This document shows positions 14,287 through 21,511 of a stretch of 23,870 nt of DNA, piece by piece. Both the position numbers and the translations under genes were made by a program. Origin of the DNA: UBA6987 sp045616945 (lineage in GTDB: Bacteria; Bacillota; Clostridia; Lachnospirales; Lachnospiraceae); contig JAZLHR010000049.1 of the NCBI GenBank assembly GCA_045616945.1, positions 1 through 23,870 of the forward strand, read 5' to 3'. Each line of letters starts with the position of its first letter. The first letter of the stretch is position 1. A model generated the notes under the pieces. That model saw nothing but the letters and a program-made list of their open reading frames with translations, had not been told where the DNA came from and searched no databases.

Positions 14287-16332
14287 TTATTCTTTGAGGG
14301 ATGCTTTTCTGCGAAGGATCCGGCAGCTGCGCGGCGGCAGAGCAAGCAGGCCTGCTATCTTTTCTCCCGTTTCCAGATCGGTCCCGCCCCTGCCTGCATC
14401 TACGGACTGCTCTTCCGCTGCGAAATTCATCACGAAGAGCGTTTCTTCCTCTCCGTCCGTACGGCAGACGGCACTCACGCCTTCCGGAAGTTCCGCCTCC
14501 AGCGCACGTGTCAGGCCGGCCTCCTGCGCCAGATCTTTGTAAAATTCATCCAGGAAGGCCTGCTCCGTGCGGCAGGCGATATAATAGGCCTTTCCCTTTC
14601 CGTAACGGTTGACCGTCAGGGTCGGCGTCCCGGCGTAAAAATCTTCGCCGTAAACAGCCAGCGCTTCCGCGCCGCGCAGGTGCAGGATCTCGCAGAAATC
14701 CTTCACCTCATAGTTCCTGCCCTTATATTCGGTCCGGTTGCGGTCCTCGGGATACAGTGCGTCGATCTCCTCGTCCCAGATGCCGAACACCTCCTTCAAA
14801 GGCCCGGGGAAGCCGCCCAAAAATGCCAGTTCGCTTTCATCGACATAGCCCGTCATATACGTGGAAATGAGGATCCCGCCGTTCTGTACGAATGCCTTCA
14901 CCCTCTCGGCAAAACCGGGCCGCAGCATAAAGGCCATGGGCGCCGCAAGCACCTTATAGCCGTCCAGCGGCCGGGTCTCATCTACGACATCACAGGCGAT
15001 ACCCTGCTTCCAGAAGGAACGGTGATGACTGAAAACAGTGCCGTCATAATCTTTTTCCTTCAGCATCCCCCTGGCAGCGGAAATGGCCCAGGCATTTTCC
15101 CAGTCATACAGAACTGCGACCTCCGCCCGGACGGCAGTTCCCACCACGCTGTCGAGCTTTTTCAGGGTCTCGCCGACCGAGGCGACCTCGCGGAACACGC
15201 GGGTATTCTCCGTGCCTTCGTGGTCGATGACCGCCCCGTGAAACTGCTCCGATCCGCCGCGGCCTTTCCGCATCTGGAAATACTGCACCGAATCCGAGCC
15301 GTGCGCTACAGCCTGCAGAGAGTACAGCTTATGCCCGCCCGGACGGCGCAGCTTCGCAACAGGCTGCCAGTTCGTCGCAGAAGGCGAACTCTCCATCATC
15401 AGGAAGGGGCGATTCTTGAAGCTGCGGCACAGATCGTGCATAAAGCCGACCCGGGCAGCTTCTTTGGCGTCTTCCGGCGTTCTGTTCTTCCAGACGGGAT
15501 AGTTGTCCCAGCTGGCCACATCCATGCAGTCGGAAAGGCGGAAATAATTGATCCCGGGGTTGGTCCCCATCAGATTCGTGGTGGTCTTCACATGCGGCGT
15601 AATGCGGCGCAGCGGTTCCGTCTCACAGTTCATAAAATCCGCGAACTGCTCCGTGGTAAATCGCTTCCAGTCCAATTTCAGTCCCATCAGGCTCCGCATT
15701 CCCAGCGGCGAAGGGGACTCCAGCTGGCTCCAAGAAGTATAATTCGCGCTCCAGAAGGAAGACCAATATGCCTCGTTCAGCTTTTCCAGCGTCCCGTAGC
15801 GCTTCTGCAGCCAACCGCGGAATTTTTCCTGACACAGAGGACAATGGCACTCACCGCCGTATTCGTTGCTGATATGCCACATTCCGAGTGCCGGATGATC
15901 CTTGTAGCGCTCCGCCAGGGCGGTATTCAGAGCAGTAATCTTCTCACGGAACACCGGGGAAGTCAGACAATGGTTATGGCGCCCGCCGTGCAGGTTTCTC
16001 ACACGCTCCTTAGTCACCCGCAGGACCTCCGGGTATTTTTCGCTCATCCAAGCAGGACGCGCCCCGCTGGGCGTCGCGAGCACGGCAGTCATCCCGTTCG
16101 CAGCCAGCATATCCATCACTTCATCCAGCCAGGAAAAATCATACCTGCCCTCTTCCGGTTCCAGCTGTGCCCAGGCAAAAATACCAACGGACATCGCATT
16201 GCAGCCCGCCAATTTCGCCAGACGTATATCCTCCGGCCAGATAGTGTCTTTCATCTTCAGCCACTGGTCCGGGTTATAATCCCCGCCGTGAAGCATATGA
16301 GGCATTTGGGCAATGATCGGCTCGAATCTCAT
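14287..16332 (-). CDS. GH42 beta-galactosidase
   Basis: Predicted to release galactose from beta-galactosides, often plant- or milk-derived oligosaccharides. The 681-aa length matches GH42. It opens with MLHGGDYNPDQW, the family hallmark. The acid/base motif is HISNEYGG (Glu157), and the nucleophile motif is LMMESSPSATNW (Glu314). Cys122, Cys162, Cys164 and Cys167 form the zinc cluster known in several GH42 enzymes. The trimerisation domain follows (about 395-600), then a short beta C-terminal domain. No signal peptide is visible, so the enzyme is cytoplasmic. The ribosome binding site GGGAGG is 12 bases from ATG 16332, a rather long gap; Met10 or Met13 would be shorter alternatives. A terminator separates it from the DUF1508 gene upstream, yet no good promoter is visible in the 50-base gap. 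It may depend on read-through. Confidence 0.94.
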   Translation of the reverse strand: MRFEPIIAQMPHMLHGGDYNPDQWLKMKDTIWPEDIRLAKLAGCNAMSVGIFAWAQLEPEEGRYDFSWLDEVMDMLAANGMTAVLATPSGARPAWMSEKYPEVLRVTKERVRNLHGGRHNHCLTSPVFREKITALNTALAERYKDHPALGMWHISNEYGGECHCPLCQEKFRGWLQKRYGTLEKLNEAYWSSFWSANYTSWSQLESPSPLGMRSLMGLKLDWKRFTTEQFADFMNCETEPLRRITPHVKTTTNLMGTNPGINYFRLSDCMDVASWDNYPVWKNRTPEDAKEAARVGFMHDLCRSFKNRPFLMMESSPSATNWQPVAKLRRPGGHKLYSLQAVAHGSDSVQYFQMRKGRGGSEQFHGAVIDHEGTENTRVFREVASVGETLKKLDSVVGTAVRAEVAVLYDWENAWAISAARGMLKEKDYDGTVFSHHRSFWKQGIACDVVDETRPLDGYKVLAAPMAFMLRPGFAERVKAFVQNGGILISTYMTGYVDESELAFLGGFPGPLKEVFGIWDEEIDALYPEDRNRTEYKGRNYEVKDFCEILHLRGAEALAVYGEDFYAGTPTLTVNRYGKGKAYYIACRTEQAFLDEFYKDLAQEAGLTRALEAELPEGVSAVCRTDGEEETLFVMNFAAEEQSVDAGRGGTDLETGEKIAGLLALPPRSCRILRRKASLKE

Positions 16333-16379
16333 TTTTTCTCATTTCCTCCCGAAACGGCTTTTCAAATGACCGTTTTTTA

Positions 16380-16415
16380 CAAAAACAGCCGGAAAGGAAC
16401 ATCTTCCCTTCCGGC
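16380..16415 (-). terminator. Intrinsic terminator after the DUF1508 gene
   Basis: GCCGGAAAGGAA pairs with TTCCCTTCCGGC (16388-16415, one A-C mismatch), and the minus strand continues as TGTTTTT. It lies between the DUF1508 gene and GH42. Confidence 0.82.
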
Positions 16416-16446
16416 CGCATTACGACAAGGCAGCGCCTCCGAATCC

Positions 16447-16815
16447 TTATTCTTCTACTACGGGAGCTTCGGGTGCGTTCTTCTTGACAGACTCAACACC
16501 ATTCTTGCAGTTACGCATAGTCGTATAGCCTTCGGAAACACCGATGATCTGGCCGTTGGTAGCCTTCAAGCGGAAACGGAACTCACCGCGCTTATCGGTA
16601 TAGATCTCGAACTTCGGGCATTTCTGCTTTTCGAAGTTTTCTACGGTCTGATCTTCCACGGCACCGACAGCGGCGTTCTTCGCAACGCTGCGGACACCCT
16701 TCAGGCAGGATTCCTTGGAACTGTAAACTTCAGAGGTAAGAATTACTTCGCCGTTCGTAGCTTTCAGGTCGAACTTGATGCCGCTGGCAGTTTTCTTAAC
16801 AATAAACTTTCCCAT
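16447..16815 (-). CDS. Tandem DUF1508 (YegP/UPF0339-like) protein
   Basis: A small soluble protein of 122 aa made of two DUF1508 repeats. The first begins MGKFIVKKTASGIKFDLKA and continues TNGEVILTSEVYSSKESC; the second has FEIYTDKRGEFRFRLKA then TNGQIIGVSEGYTTMRNC. Each repeat carries the F-x-LKATNG(E/Q) signature and a following Cys-containing helix. The molecular role of the family is unknown. The open frame extends to 16848, but ATG 16815 is chosen because GAGGAG sits 6 bases upstream. It has its own promoter and leader hairpin, and its own terminator, so it is an independent and probably well-expressed unit. Confidence 0.88.
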   Translation of the reverse strand: MGKFIVKKTASGIKFDLKATNGEVILTSEVYSSKESCLKGVRSVAKNAAVGAVEDQTVENFEKQKCPKFEIYTDKRGEFRFRLKATNGQIIGVSEGYTTMRNCKNGVESVKKNAPEAPVVEE

Positions 16816-16835
16816 TTGATTCTCCTCACTGTCTG

Positions 16836-16849
16836 TGCCTTCCGGCACG
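16836..16849 (-). promoter_or_regulatory. Leader hairpin before the DUF1508 gene
   Basis: GTGCC and GGCAC form a 5-bp stem with a 4-base loop, within the short transcript leader between the -10 box and the ribosome binding site. It may stabilise the mRNA. Confidence 0.35.
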
Positions 16850-16859
16850 CTCTGACTGC

Positions 16860-16888
16860 ATCATAAACCTTTTTTCGGATGCGGTCAA
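16860..16888 (-). promoter_or_regulatory. Predicted promoter of the DUF1508 gene
   Basis: On the minus strand, TTGACC (16883-16888) and TATGAT (16860-16865) are 17 bases apart, in the 84-base gap after the Maf gene. Confidence 0.8.
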
Positions 16889-16899
16889 GTATTTTCTCC

Positions 16900-17472
16900 T
16901 CATTCTGGGCCAACTTTTGCTCCCATTTCCCGCAATTTCCGCACGGTTTCCGCAAGCGGCAGCCCCACAACGGTATAATAGTCTCCCCGCAGCTCCCTGA
17001 CGAGGAAAAAGCCTTTTCCCTGCACGCCGTACGCGCCTGCCTTATCCAAAGGCTCTCCCGTAGCGACATAGGCTGCGATCTCCTCTTCCGTCAGGGGATA
17101 GAAGGTAACGTCCGTGACAGACGAAAAATGCACCTTTTTGCTGCCCTTCACCAATGCGACGCCCGTGACGACCTGATGCGTCCTGCCGGACAGTTCCCGC
17201 AGCATCGCGGCCGCATCCGCCGCGTCCTTCGGCTTGCCGAGGACGGTATCCCCGTCGATCACCGTGGTATCCGCGCCGATAACGATCGCTTCCGGATACA
17301 GCTTTGCCGCCGCTTCCGCTTTCAGCAGGGCCAGATATTCCGACTGCTCCGGAGCGGGCATTCCCTCCGGAACGACCTCCTCCACATCCGCAGGCCGGAC
17401 GGTATATTCTACGCCTGCCAGCGTCAGCAGTTCTCTTCGCCGGGGCGAGCCGGATGCCAATATGACTTCCAT
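16900..17472 (-). CDS. maf: Maf-family nucleotide pyrophosphatase
   Basis: Predicted to hydrolyse non-canonical or excess nucleoside triphosphates (dTTP/UTP type) to the monophosphate and pyrophosphate in the cytoplasm, and linked in some bacteria to septum control. The 190-aa length fits. Landmarks are the opening LASGSPRRRELL (5-16), the catalytic region IGADTTVIDGDTVLGKP with Asp68, and GEPLDKAGAYGVQG (139-152), which with QG resembles the dTTPase/UTPase (YhdE) subgroup. GGAG lies 6 bases before ATG 17472. It starts 26 bases after the DUF3737 gene and is probably on the same transcript. Confidence 0.93.
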   Translation of the reverse strand: MEVILASGSPRRRELLTLAGVEYTVRPADVEEVVPEGMPAPEQSEYLALLKAEAAAKLYPEAIVIGADTTVIDGDTVLGKPKDAADAAAMLRELSGRTHQVVTGVALVKGSKKVHFSSVTDVTFYPLTEEEIAAYVATGEPLDKAGAYGVQGKGFFLVRELRGDYYTVVGLPLAETVRKLREMGAKVGPE

Positions 17473-17498
17473 TCCTTTCTCCTTTGCCGCTTCCGTTT

Positions 17499-18341
17499 TT
17501 ACCGGGCCTCTCTGACACGTACGGTGCCGCGGCAGTCGTAAACGGCAGCCTCCCGGATGATCTCTCCGAAGCCGTCGGCGACGATCTCCCCTGCCAGCGG
17601 ATTTTTCACGGACAGGACCGTGCCGCGGATATCCGCCTGCACGTCGGAATATTCAAATGCCAGGTCGGTATTTTCCATGCGGCAGTTAATCAGCTTCAGA
17701 TTTTTGCAGTAGCACAGCGGCTGCGTACCGATGATGGTGCAGTCGATCAGCGTCAGGCCGTCGGAATACCAGCCGAGATATTCCCCCTTCACCGTGCAGT
17801 TACGGACCGTCACATTCTCCGCATGCCAGAACGCATCCTTGGTGTCGAGTTCGGAATTTTCCACGACCACATCTTTTGTATACTGGAAGGAATATTTTCC
17901 CCGAAAACGGACACGGTCCAGCCGCAGTCCGGTGCTGTGCAGAAATACATATTCGGATACCAATCCGGAATCCGTCAGTTCCACATTCCGGCACTGCCAG
18001 CCGAATTCCGGCGACACGATATCACAGCCGGAAAGCCGCATATCGGCGCACTCCCGCAGGCATTTCACACCGTGCAGCCGGCTGTCCGCGACAGAGCTGT
18101 TTTCCGCATACCAGATCGCCGCGCGTGCCTGCTCCGTCATCCGGCAGTGCTGCATGGAAAAGCCGCTGGCGTGCCACAAAGGATAGCGCAGACGGAAATC
18201 ACAGTCATCGACCTTCACGTTCCGGCTTTCTTTCAAAGCGGATTCTCCGTCCGCCGGTCCTTCAAAAACGCAATGCTCCACCGTTTCATCGCAAAGATGG
18301 TACAGAGCACGCTCTTCATCCATCGTTTTTCCGCTGATCAT
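17499..18341 (-). CDS. DUF3737 right-handed beta-helix protein
   Basis: A 280-aa protein of the DUF3737 family, which is built from short repeated rungs. Examples are SALKESRNVKVDDCDF, PLWHASGFSMQHC, YSFQYTKDVVVENSEL, AFWHAENVTVRNCTV and PLCYCKNLKLINCRM. Each rung ends in a xxNC/xxDC-type turn, which suggests a parallel beta-helix with a cysteine or asparagine ladder. No signal peptide, catalytic motif or membrane segment is seen, so it is probably cytoplasmic, and its function is unknown. The start ATG 18341 follows GGAGAGGGTGAT. It is the first gene of a unit with Maf. Confidence 0.88.
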   Translation of the reverse strand: MISGKTMDEERALYHLCDETVEHCVFEGPADGESALKESRNVKVDDCDFRLRYPLWHASGFSMQHCRMTEQARAAIWYAENSSVADSRLHGVKCLRECADMRLSGCDIVSPEFGWQCRNVELTDSGLVSEYVFLHSTGLRLDRVRFRGKYSFQYTKDVVVENSELDTKDAFWHAENVTVRNCTVKGEYLGWYSDGLTLIDCTIIGTQPLCYCKNLKLINCRMENTDLAFEYSDVQADIRGTVLSVKNPLAGEIVADGFGEIIREAAVYDCRGTVRVREAR

Positions 18342-18360
18342 AATATCACCCTCTCCTGCT

Positions 18361-18390
18361 GCCCTGCGCCGTCCATTCTCCCGGCAGGGC
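18361..18390 (-). promoter_or_regulatory. Leader hairpin before the DUF3737 gene
   Basis: GCCCTGC (18361-18367) pairs perfectly with GCAGGGC (18384-18390), and the internal GCCG/CGGC could pair as an alternative. It lies in the leader between the promoter and the ribosome binding site. No known RNA family was recognised. Confidence 0.35.
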
Positions 18391-18404
18391 GTTCCTTTCC
18401 CCGT

Positions 18405-18433
18405 ATTGTAGGCATTTTCTGCCGAAAAGTCAA
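18405..18433 (-). promoter_or_regulatory. Predicted promoter of the DUF3737-Maf unit
   Basis: TTGACT (18428-18433) and TACAAT (18405-18410) on the minus strand are exactly 17 bases apart. Confidence 0.8.
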
Positions 18434-18442
18434 ACTCTCACA

Positions 18443-18483
18443 AAGAAAAAGCAGCGGACACAGCAGTGCCCCCTGCTTTCTTT
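18443..18483 (-). terminator. Terminator after the His/Cys-tailed membrane protein gene
   Basis: AAAGCAG pairs with CTGCTTT around a GC-rich loop region, and the minus strand continues with a TTTTTCTTT tract. It sits just upstream of the DUF3737 promoter. Confidence 0.72.
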
Positions 18484-18499
18484 ACCGCGGTCGGACCGT

Positions 18500-19234
18500 T
18501 TACTCTTCGTCCACGGTCTTGTTATCGGTCACTACATTCGTGATATCGTCCTTTCTGGCGCAGAAAGAGCAAAGACGGGTCTTGTTTTTCTCGATAGCAG
18601 CATCTACCGTACCGGTGTAAAGGCTGTCGCTGCCGTTCAGAGCCTGGCAGTCTTCATGCGTATGATATACCTTACCGAACTGCGTCCAGAAAACGTCGCC
18701 GGTAATGACCTGTTCAGCTGCTTCCTTTTCTTCCTGGGAGACCGGATTGTAGTCAACACTGCAGGCACCTCCGATCAGCAGTGCGGCGATCGCGGCAACG
18801 ACGGCGATCTTGCGGGTCTTGGGATCCAGCTTCTTATCTCTGAGCAGCAGAATGATGTAGGGAAGGAACGCAACGATGCAGACGATGACGCCCATATTGT
18901 TCCACAGGAAGAACTTCACTTTGTTCTTCTTGGAGGCCGGGTCGATGTGGTTGGCCTTCTTCCAGAACTGGGAACCGACGATCACGAAGATCAGATCGAG
19001 CACCAGCAGAGCAATGATAAAGGTCAGCGTGCTCATGAAGGTAATGGAGATCTTTCCTACCAGAGCCAGGATCCCGACGATCTCACAGGCAATGGCAAGT
19101 ACCCACAGTACGATGGCTGCGGCGCGCTTTCCGCCGGCATTTCCGCTCGCTTCCACCTTCTTGGCAGCTGCGGCAGTTCCCTGCGCCTCTACCTTCACTA
19201 CGGTTTTTTTCTTGGTTTTGACTTCTTCCGCCAT
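18500..19234 (-). CDS. Four-helix membrane protein with C-terminal His/Cys metal-binding motif
   Basis: I do not recognise the family. The 244-aa protein begins with a Lys/Ala-rich soluble tail (1-37), followed by four predicted membrane helices (about 38-60, 66-89, 108-132, 143-159). The C-terminal soluble part (160-244) holds GKVYHTHEDCQAL, then after about 20 residues RLCSFCARK. His191, His193, Cys196, Cys222 and Cys225 could bind one zinc ion. This resembles the small YHxxxCxxL...CxxC domain found at the end of many secreted or membrane-bound Bacillota proteins. Cys158 (GGACSVD) follows a hydrophobic stretch, but it is internal and so not a normal lipobox. The start ATG 19234 has AGGAG upstream. 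It is a single-gene unit with its own promoter and terminator, divergent from the DUF937 gene. Confidence 0.8.
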   Translation of the reverse strand: MAEEVKTKKKTVVKVEAQGTAAAAKKVEASGNAGGKRAAAIVLWVLAIACEIVGILALVGKISITFMSTLTFIIALLVLDLIFVIVGSQFWKKANHIDPASKKNKVKFFLWNNMGVIVCIVAFLPYIILLLRDKKLDPKTRKIAVVAAIAALLIGGACSVDYNPVSQEEKEAAEQVITGDVFWTQFGKVYHTHEDCQALNGSDSLYTGTVDAAIEKNKTRLCSFCARKDDITNVVTDNKTVDEE

Positions 19235-19284
19235 GATGATTCTCCTATCGTTTTCTGAGGCTGCCCTGCAGCCCGCTTTCGTGC

Positions 19285-19314
19285 ATTATACCATTTTCCG
19301 AAAGACTTATGCAA
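19285..19314 (-). promoter_or_regulatory. Predicted promoter of the membrane protein gene
   Basis: On the minus strand, TTGCAT (19309-19314) and a perfect TATAAT (19285-19290) with a TGG extension are 18 bases apart. It is divergent from the DUF937 promoter. Confidence 0.8.
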
Positions 19315-19354
19315 TCCGAAATCGATTTTTCTTCAAAAAATGTTCACCAAAAGA

Positions 19355-19383
19355 TTGCTTTTTTCTCTGTAAGAGGACATAAT
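19355..19383 (+). promoter_or_regulatory. Predicted promoter of the DUF937 gene
   Basis: TTGCTT (19355-19360) and CATAAT (19378-19383) are 17 bases apart. The -10 box overlaps the start of an inverted repeat (19382-19414). Confidence 0.65.
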
Positions 19384-19414
19384 ATAGTGGCGGTTGGCTG
19401 CATCCGCACTATAT
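19382..19414 (+). promoter_or_regulatory. Inverted repeat at the transcription start of the DUF937 gene
   Basis: ATATAGTGGCGG pairs with CCGCACTATAT (11 bp, one bulged G) around a 10-base loop. It begins in the -10 box and ends just before the ribosome binding site AAGGAG. It could be an operator or a 5'-end mRNA hairpin. Confidence 0.5.
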
Positions 19415-19434
19415 CTTGTAAGGAGTCATCTGTT

Positions 19435-19947
19435 ATGGATATCAGTTCTCTTATTCAGTCCCTTCTCAGTTCCGGCAATGTCAAGGATATCTCCAAAGCC
19501 GCTTCCGCTTCTTCCGGAGAAGTAAAAAGCGTTCTGACCGCGGCTGTTCCCCACCTGCTTTCCAACGGCGGAAAGCTGGATGCTTCCGGTATCGCTTCTC
19601 TTGCAAAAGCCAAAGGAATGTCTGCCATTCTTTCCAAACTCTTCGGAAAAGGTTCGACGGAACAGATCGCCGAAGAAGCCGGTGTTTCCTCCGACACGAC
19701 CGGCAATATCCTTTCCACGGTCGCCCCGCTGCTGACGAACGCGCTGAGCGGCGGTTCCCAGGAAGTCTCTTCCCAGGAAAGCTCCGGCAGCGGTCTGCTC
19801 GGCATGCTCGGCGGACTGATCTCCACCAATACGGAGGATGAAAAGCCCGCCTCCGGCAAGAAGCCTTCTTCCGCGAAAAAGCCTGCTTCCGGCAAAAAGG
19901 AGGGCGGCCTGGACCTGGGCAATCTTTTGAGCGGTCTTCTCAAATAA
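19435..19947 (+). CDS. DUF937 domain protein
   Basis: A 170-aa protein whose first ~125 residues are helical. They have the DUF937 pattern: SSLIQSLLSSG, then repeated short helices such as VKSVLTAAVPHLLSNGG and GNILSTVAPLLTNALSGG. A Ser/Gly-rich linker, the segment GLLGMLGGLI, and a Lys/Ser/Pro linker with three near-repeats of (K)KP-S/A-SGK (about 139-157) follow. The protein ends with a second short amphipathic segment GGLDLGNLLSGLLK. No signal peptide is present and the role is unknown. The open frame extends to 19309, but that would cover the promoter and hairpin. ATG 19435 follows AAGGAG and matches the family start. Confidence 0.82.
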   Translation: MDISSLIQSLLSSGNVKDISKAASASSGEVKSVLTAAVPHLLSNGGKLDASGIASLAKAKGMSAILSKLFGKGSTEQIAEEAGVSSDTTGNILSTVAPLLTNALSGGSQEVSSQESSGSGLLGMLGGLISTNTEDEKPASGKKPSSAKKPASGKKEGGLDLGNLLSGLLK

Positions 19948-19960
19948 CGGTACCAAGATC

Positions 19961-19993
19961 AAAAGCAGTCGGGATGCTCTCCCGGCTGCTTTT
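19961..19993. terminator. Bidirectional intrinsic terminator
   Basis: A 14-bp stem (19961-19974 with 19980-19993, one G-U pair) has a five-base loop and an A4/T4 edge. It lies between the convergent DUF937 (+) and oxidoreductase (-) genes and suits both. Confidence 0.9.
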
Positions 19994-20009
19994 ATGATTG
20001 CGTTCTTTC

Positions 20010-21302
20010 TTATTCCCCTTCGTGCACAGAAACCAGCTCCGCGGGGACATCCGCGTCGTCGAAATGCAGCAGCACATTGCGCTTCGTCAATTCCTTCTGC
20101 AGCGCGGCGATATCCACATCGCCGATGGCGCAGCCCGCCTCCGCGGCCAATGCCGCAGCCGTACCGGCAGCCTGTCCGGTCAGGATCGCCGGAGGGATCA
20201 CGCGGGTCGCATCCCACATCCAGCCGTCCGCACTGATGATCCTGCCGCCTGCGATGCAGTTGTCGTACCCCTTCACGATCAGGCTGCGGAAAGGCACCTC
20301 GTACAGATAGCCCCGGCGGCTGAAATCGCAGATCGCCGATACGGAATCGTCGAAATGCCGGAACTCATCCCGCGTCGTCATGGTATATACACCGTCGATC
20401 CGGGCCGTGGTACGCAGCTGCACCATACCGCTCGGGAAAATGATATCCCGCTCACGGCGATGTTCCTCGTCCTTCCATTTATCCAGCATCTGCAGCTGGT
20501 TCGCTACCAGATAACGGTTGATCTCCGCTCCGTCCGTACCGTCGTAGGTTCCCACAGCCAGGTCCGCTTCCGGTCCTTTGCCGAAAAGGCTCACTTCTCC
20601 GCCGCAGGCATCAAAATAAATCTTTTGGATATTGCCCGCCTCAAGAGCCGCCTGAATGTGCCCCATATCGGTGGCGATGGCGGACAGGAAATGGAAGCCG
20701 CCTCGCTTCACGGTAGGAGCGCCCATACGGCGGAACAGATCCGCGTCGCCGGTAGTATCCACGTATTGAGAAGCAGAGATCACACTGCGGCCGCTCTTGG
20801 TTTCGATGATCACGCCGCGGATCCGGCCCGGATCTGCCTCATCCCGGACCACACCGGAAAACAGCGTGTCAAAATACAGCGAAACGCCGCACTTCGTCAG
20901 CAGTTCCGTCAATTGCAGCGAGAAAACGCCGATGGAAAAACGGGTCTTATAGCGGGGCGGGTTCTTCCCTTCGGCCTCATATGCTGCCAGCTTTTCCGCA
21001 GGGATCTCTCCGTCCACGAAATCCGCGGGCACGTCTCCGTAGCCGTACCGGACGGATAATTTCAGAAATTCCTCGGCCATACCGCGGCAGATCAGCTTGC
21101 CCCGGCCGTTGCACATGGACACGAACAGATTCACCTGCCCCAGCGTCGCAAGACCGCCCAGCATCGTGCTTTTTTCCACCAAAATGACCTTTTTGCCCAA
21201 AAGTGCCGCCGCATAGGCCGCCGCACAGCCGGCCAGACCGCCGCCCAGCACAATAATATCCGCATGAGTCCCCTCGGGAAGTCTCTCCGTTCTTTCGATC
21301 AT
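20010..21302 (-). CDS. FAD-dependent oxidoreductase (FAD_oxidored family)
   Basis: A 430-aa flavoprotein. The N-terminal Rossmann motif IIVLGGGLAGCAAAYAAA (17-34) binds the ADP part of FAD. It is followed by VEKSTMLGGLATLGQ, with the LGG-x-AT stretch typical of the FAD_oxidored family. YVDTTGDADLFRRMG is the second FAD contact, and the C-terminal GGRIISADGWMWDATRVIPP and GQAAGTAAALA close the fold. The substrate is unknown; relatives occur near carbohydrate genes. No signal peptide is seen. An in-frame GTG lies at 21308, but ATG 21302 is preferred because GGAGG is 7 bases upstream. It is a single-gene unit, divergent from RidA-Uup, with a promoter bordering a tandem repeat. Confidence 0.88.
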   Translation of the reverse strand: MIERTERLPEGTHADIIVLGGGLAGCAAAYAAALLGKKVILVEKSTMLGGLATLGQVNLFVSMCNGRGKLICRGMAEEFLKLSVRYGYGDVPADFVDGEIPAEKLAAYEAEGKNPPRYKTRFSIGVFSLQLTELLTKCGVSLYFDTLFSGVVRDEADPGRIRGVIIETKSGRSVISASQYVDTTGDADLFRRMGAPTVKRGGFHFLSAIATDMGHIQAALEAGNIQKIYFDACGGEVSLFGKGPEADLAVGTYDGTDGAEINRYLVANQLQMLDKWKDEEHRRERDIIFPSGMVQLRTTARIDGVYTMTTRDEFRHFDDSVSAICDFSRRGYLYEVPFRSLIVKGYDNCIAGGRIISADGWMWDATRVIPPAILTGQAAGTAAALAAEAGCAIGDVDIAALQKELTKRNVLLHFDDADVPAELVSVHEGE

Positions 21303-21354
21303 GTTCACTCCTCCCCACCCGCTCAGGCAGGTGTATCACGTTTTCTTTGTTCTG

Positions 21355-21383
21355 ATTATACATTGCGCACAGGGAAAAAGCAA
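21355..21383 (-). promoter_or_regulatory. Predicted promoter of the oxidoreductase gene
   Basis: On the minus strand, TTGCTT (21378-21383) and a perfect TATAAT (21355-21360) are 17 bases apart. The -35 box lies inside a degenerate copy of the adjacent tandem repeat. Confidence 0.82.
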
Positions 21384-21450
21384 TCGCATTGTGACAGTGA
21401 AAAAGCAGCCGCATTGTGACAGTGAAAAAGCAGCCGCATTGTGCCGCATT
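21361..21450. repeat. 25-bp tandem repeat between divergent promoters
   Basis: Two identical 25-base units (21385-21409 and 21410-21434), each beginning CGCATTGTGACAGTG and ending AAAAAGCAGC, lie head to tail. A partial third copy (CGCATTG...) runs to about 21450, and a degenerate copy precedes them (21361-21384). The array fills the space between the two divergent -35 boxes. Confidence 0.9.
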
Positions 21451-21477
21451 GAAAACCCGTCGGCCCTGTGCTACAAT
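21449..21477 (+). promoter_or_regulatory. Predicted promoter of the RidA-Uup operon
   Basis: TTGAAA (21449-21454) and TACAAT (21472-21477) are 17 bases apart. The -35 box starts within the last partial repeat (GCATTGAAA). Confidence 0.8.
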
Positions 21478-21511
21478 ATCCCCAGCATTCTCTTTTCAGA
21501 AAGGCAGCGCT

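Noticed and set aside
14680..16866. Long plus-strand open frame of 728 codons
   Set aside because: It lies opposite GH42 and the DUF1508 gene, spans a terminator, and shows no recognisable domain.
21385..21434. Possible CRISPR or integration site at the 25-bp repeat
   Set aside because: The copies are directly adjacent with no spacers, and no cas gene, integrase or tRNA is nearby.
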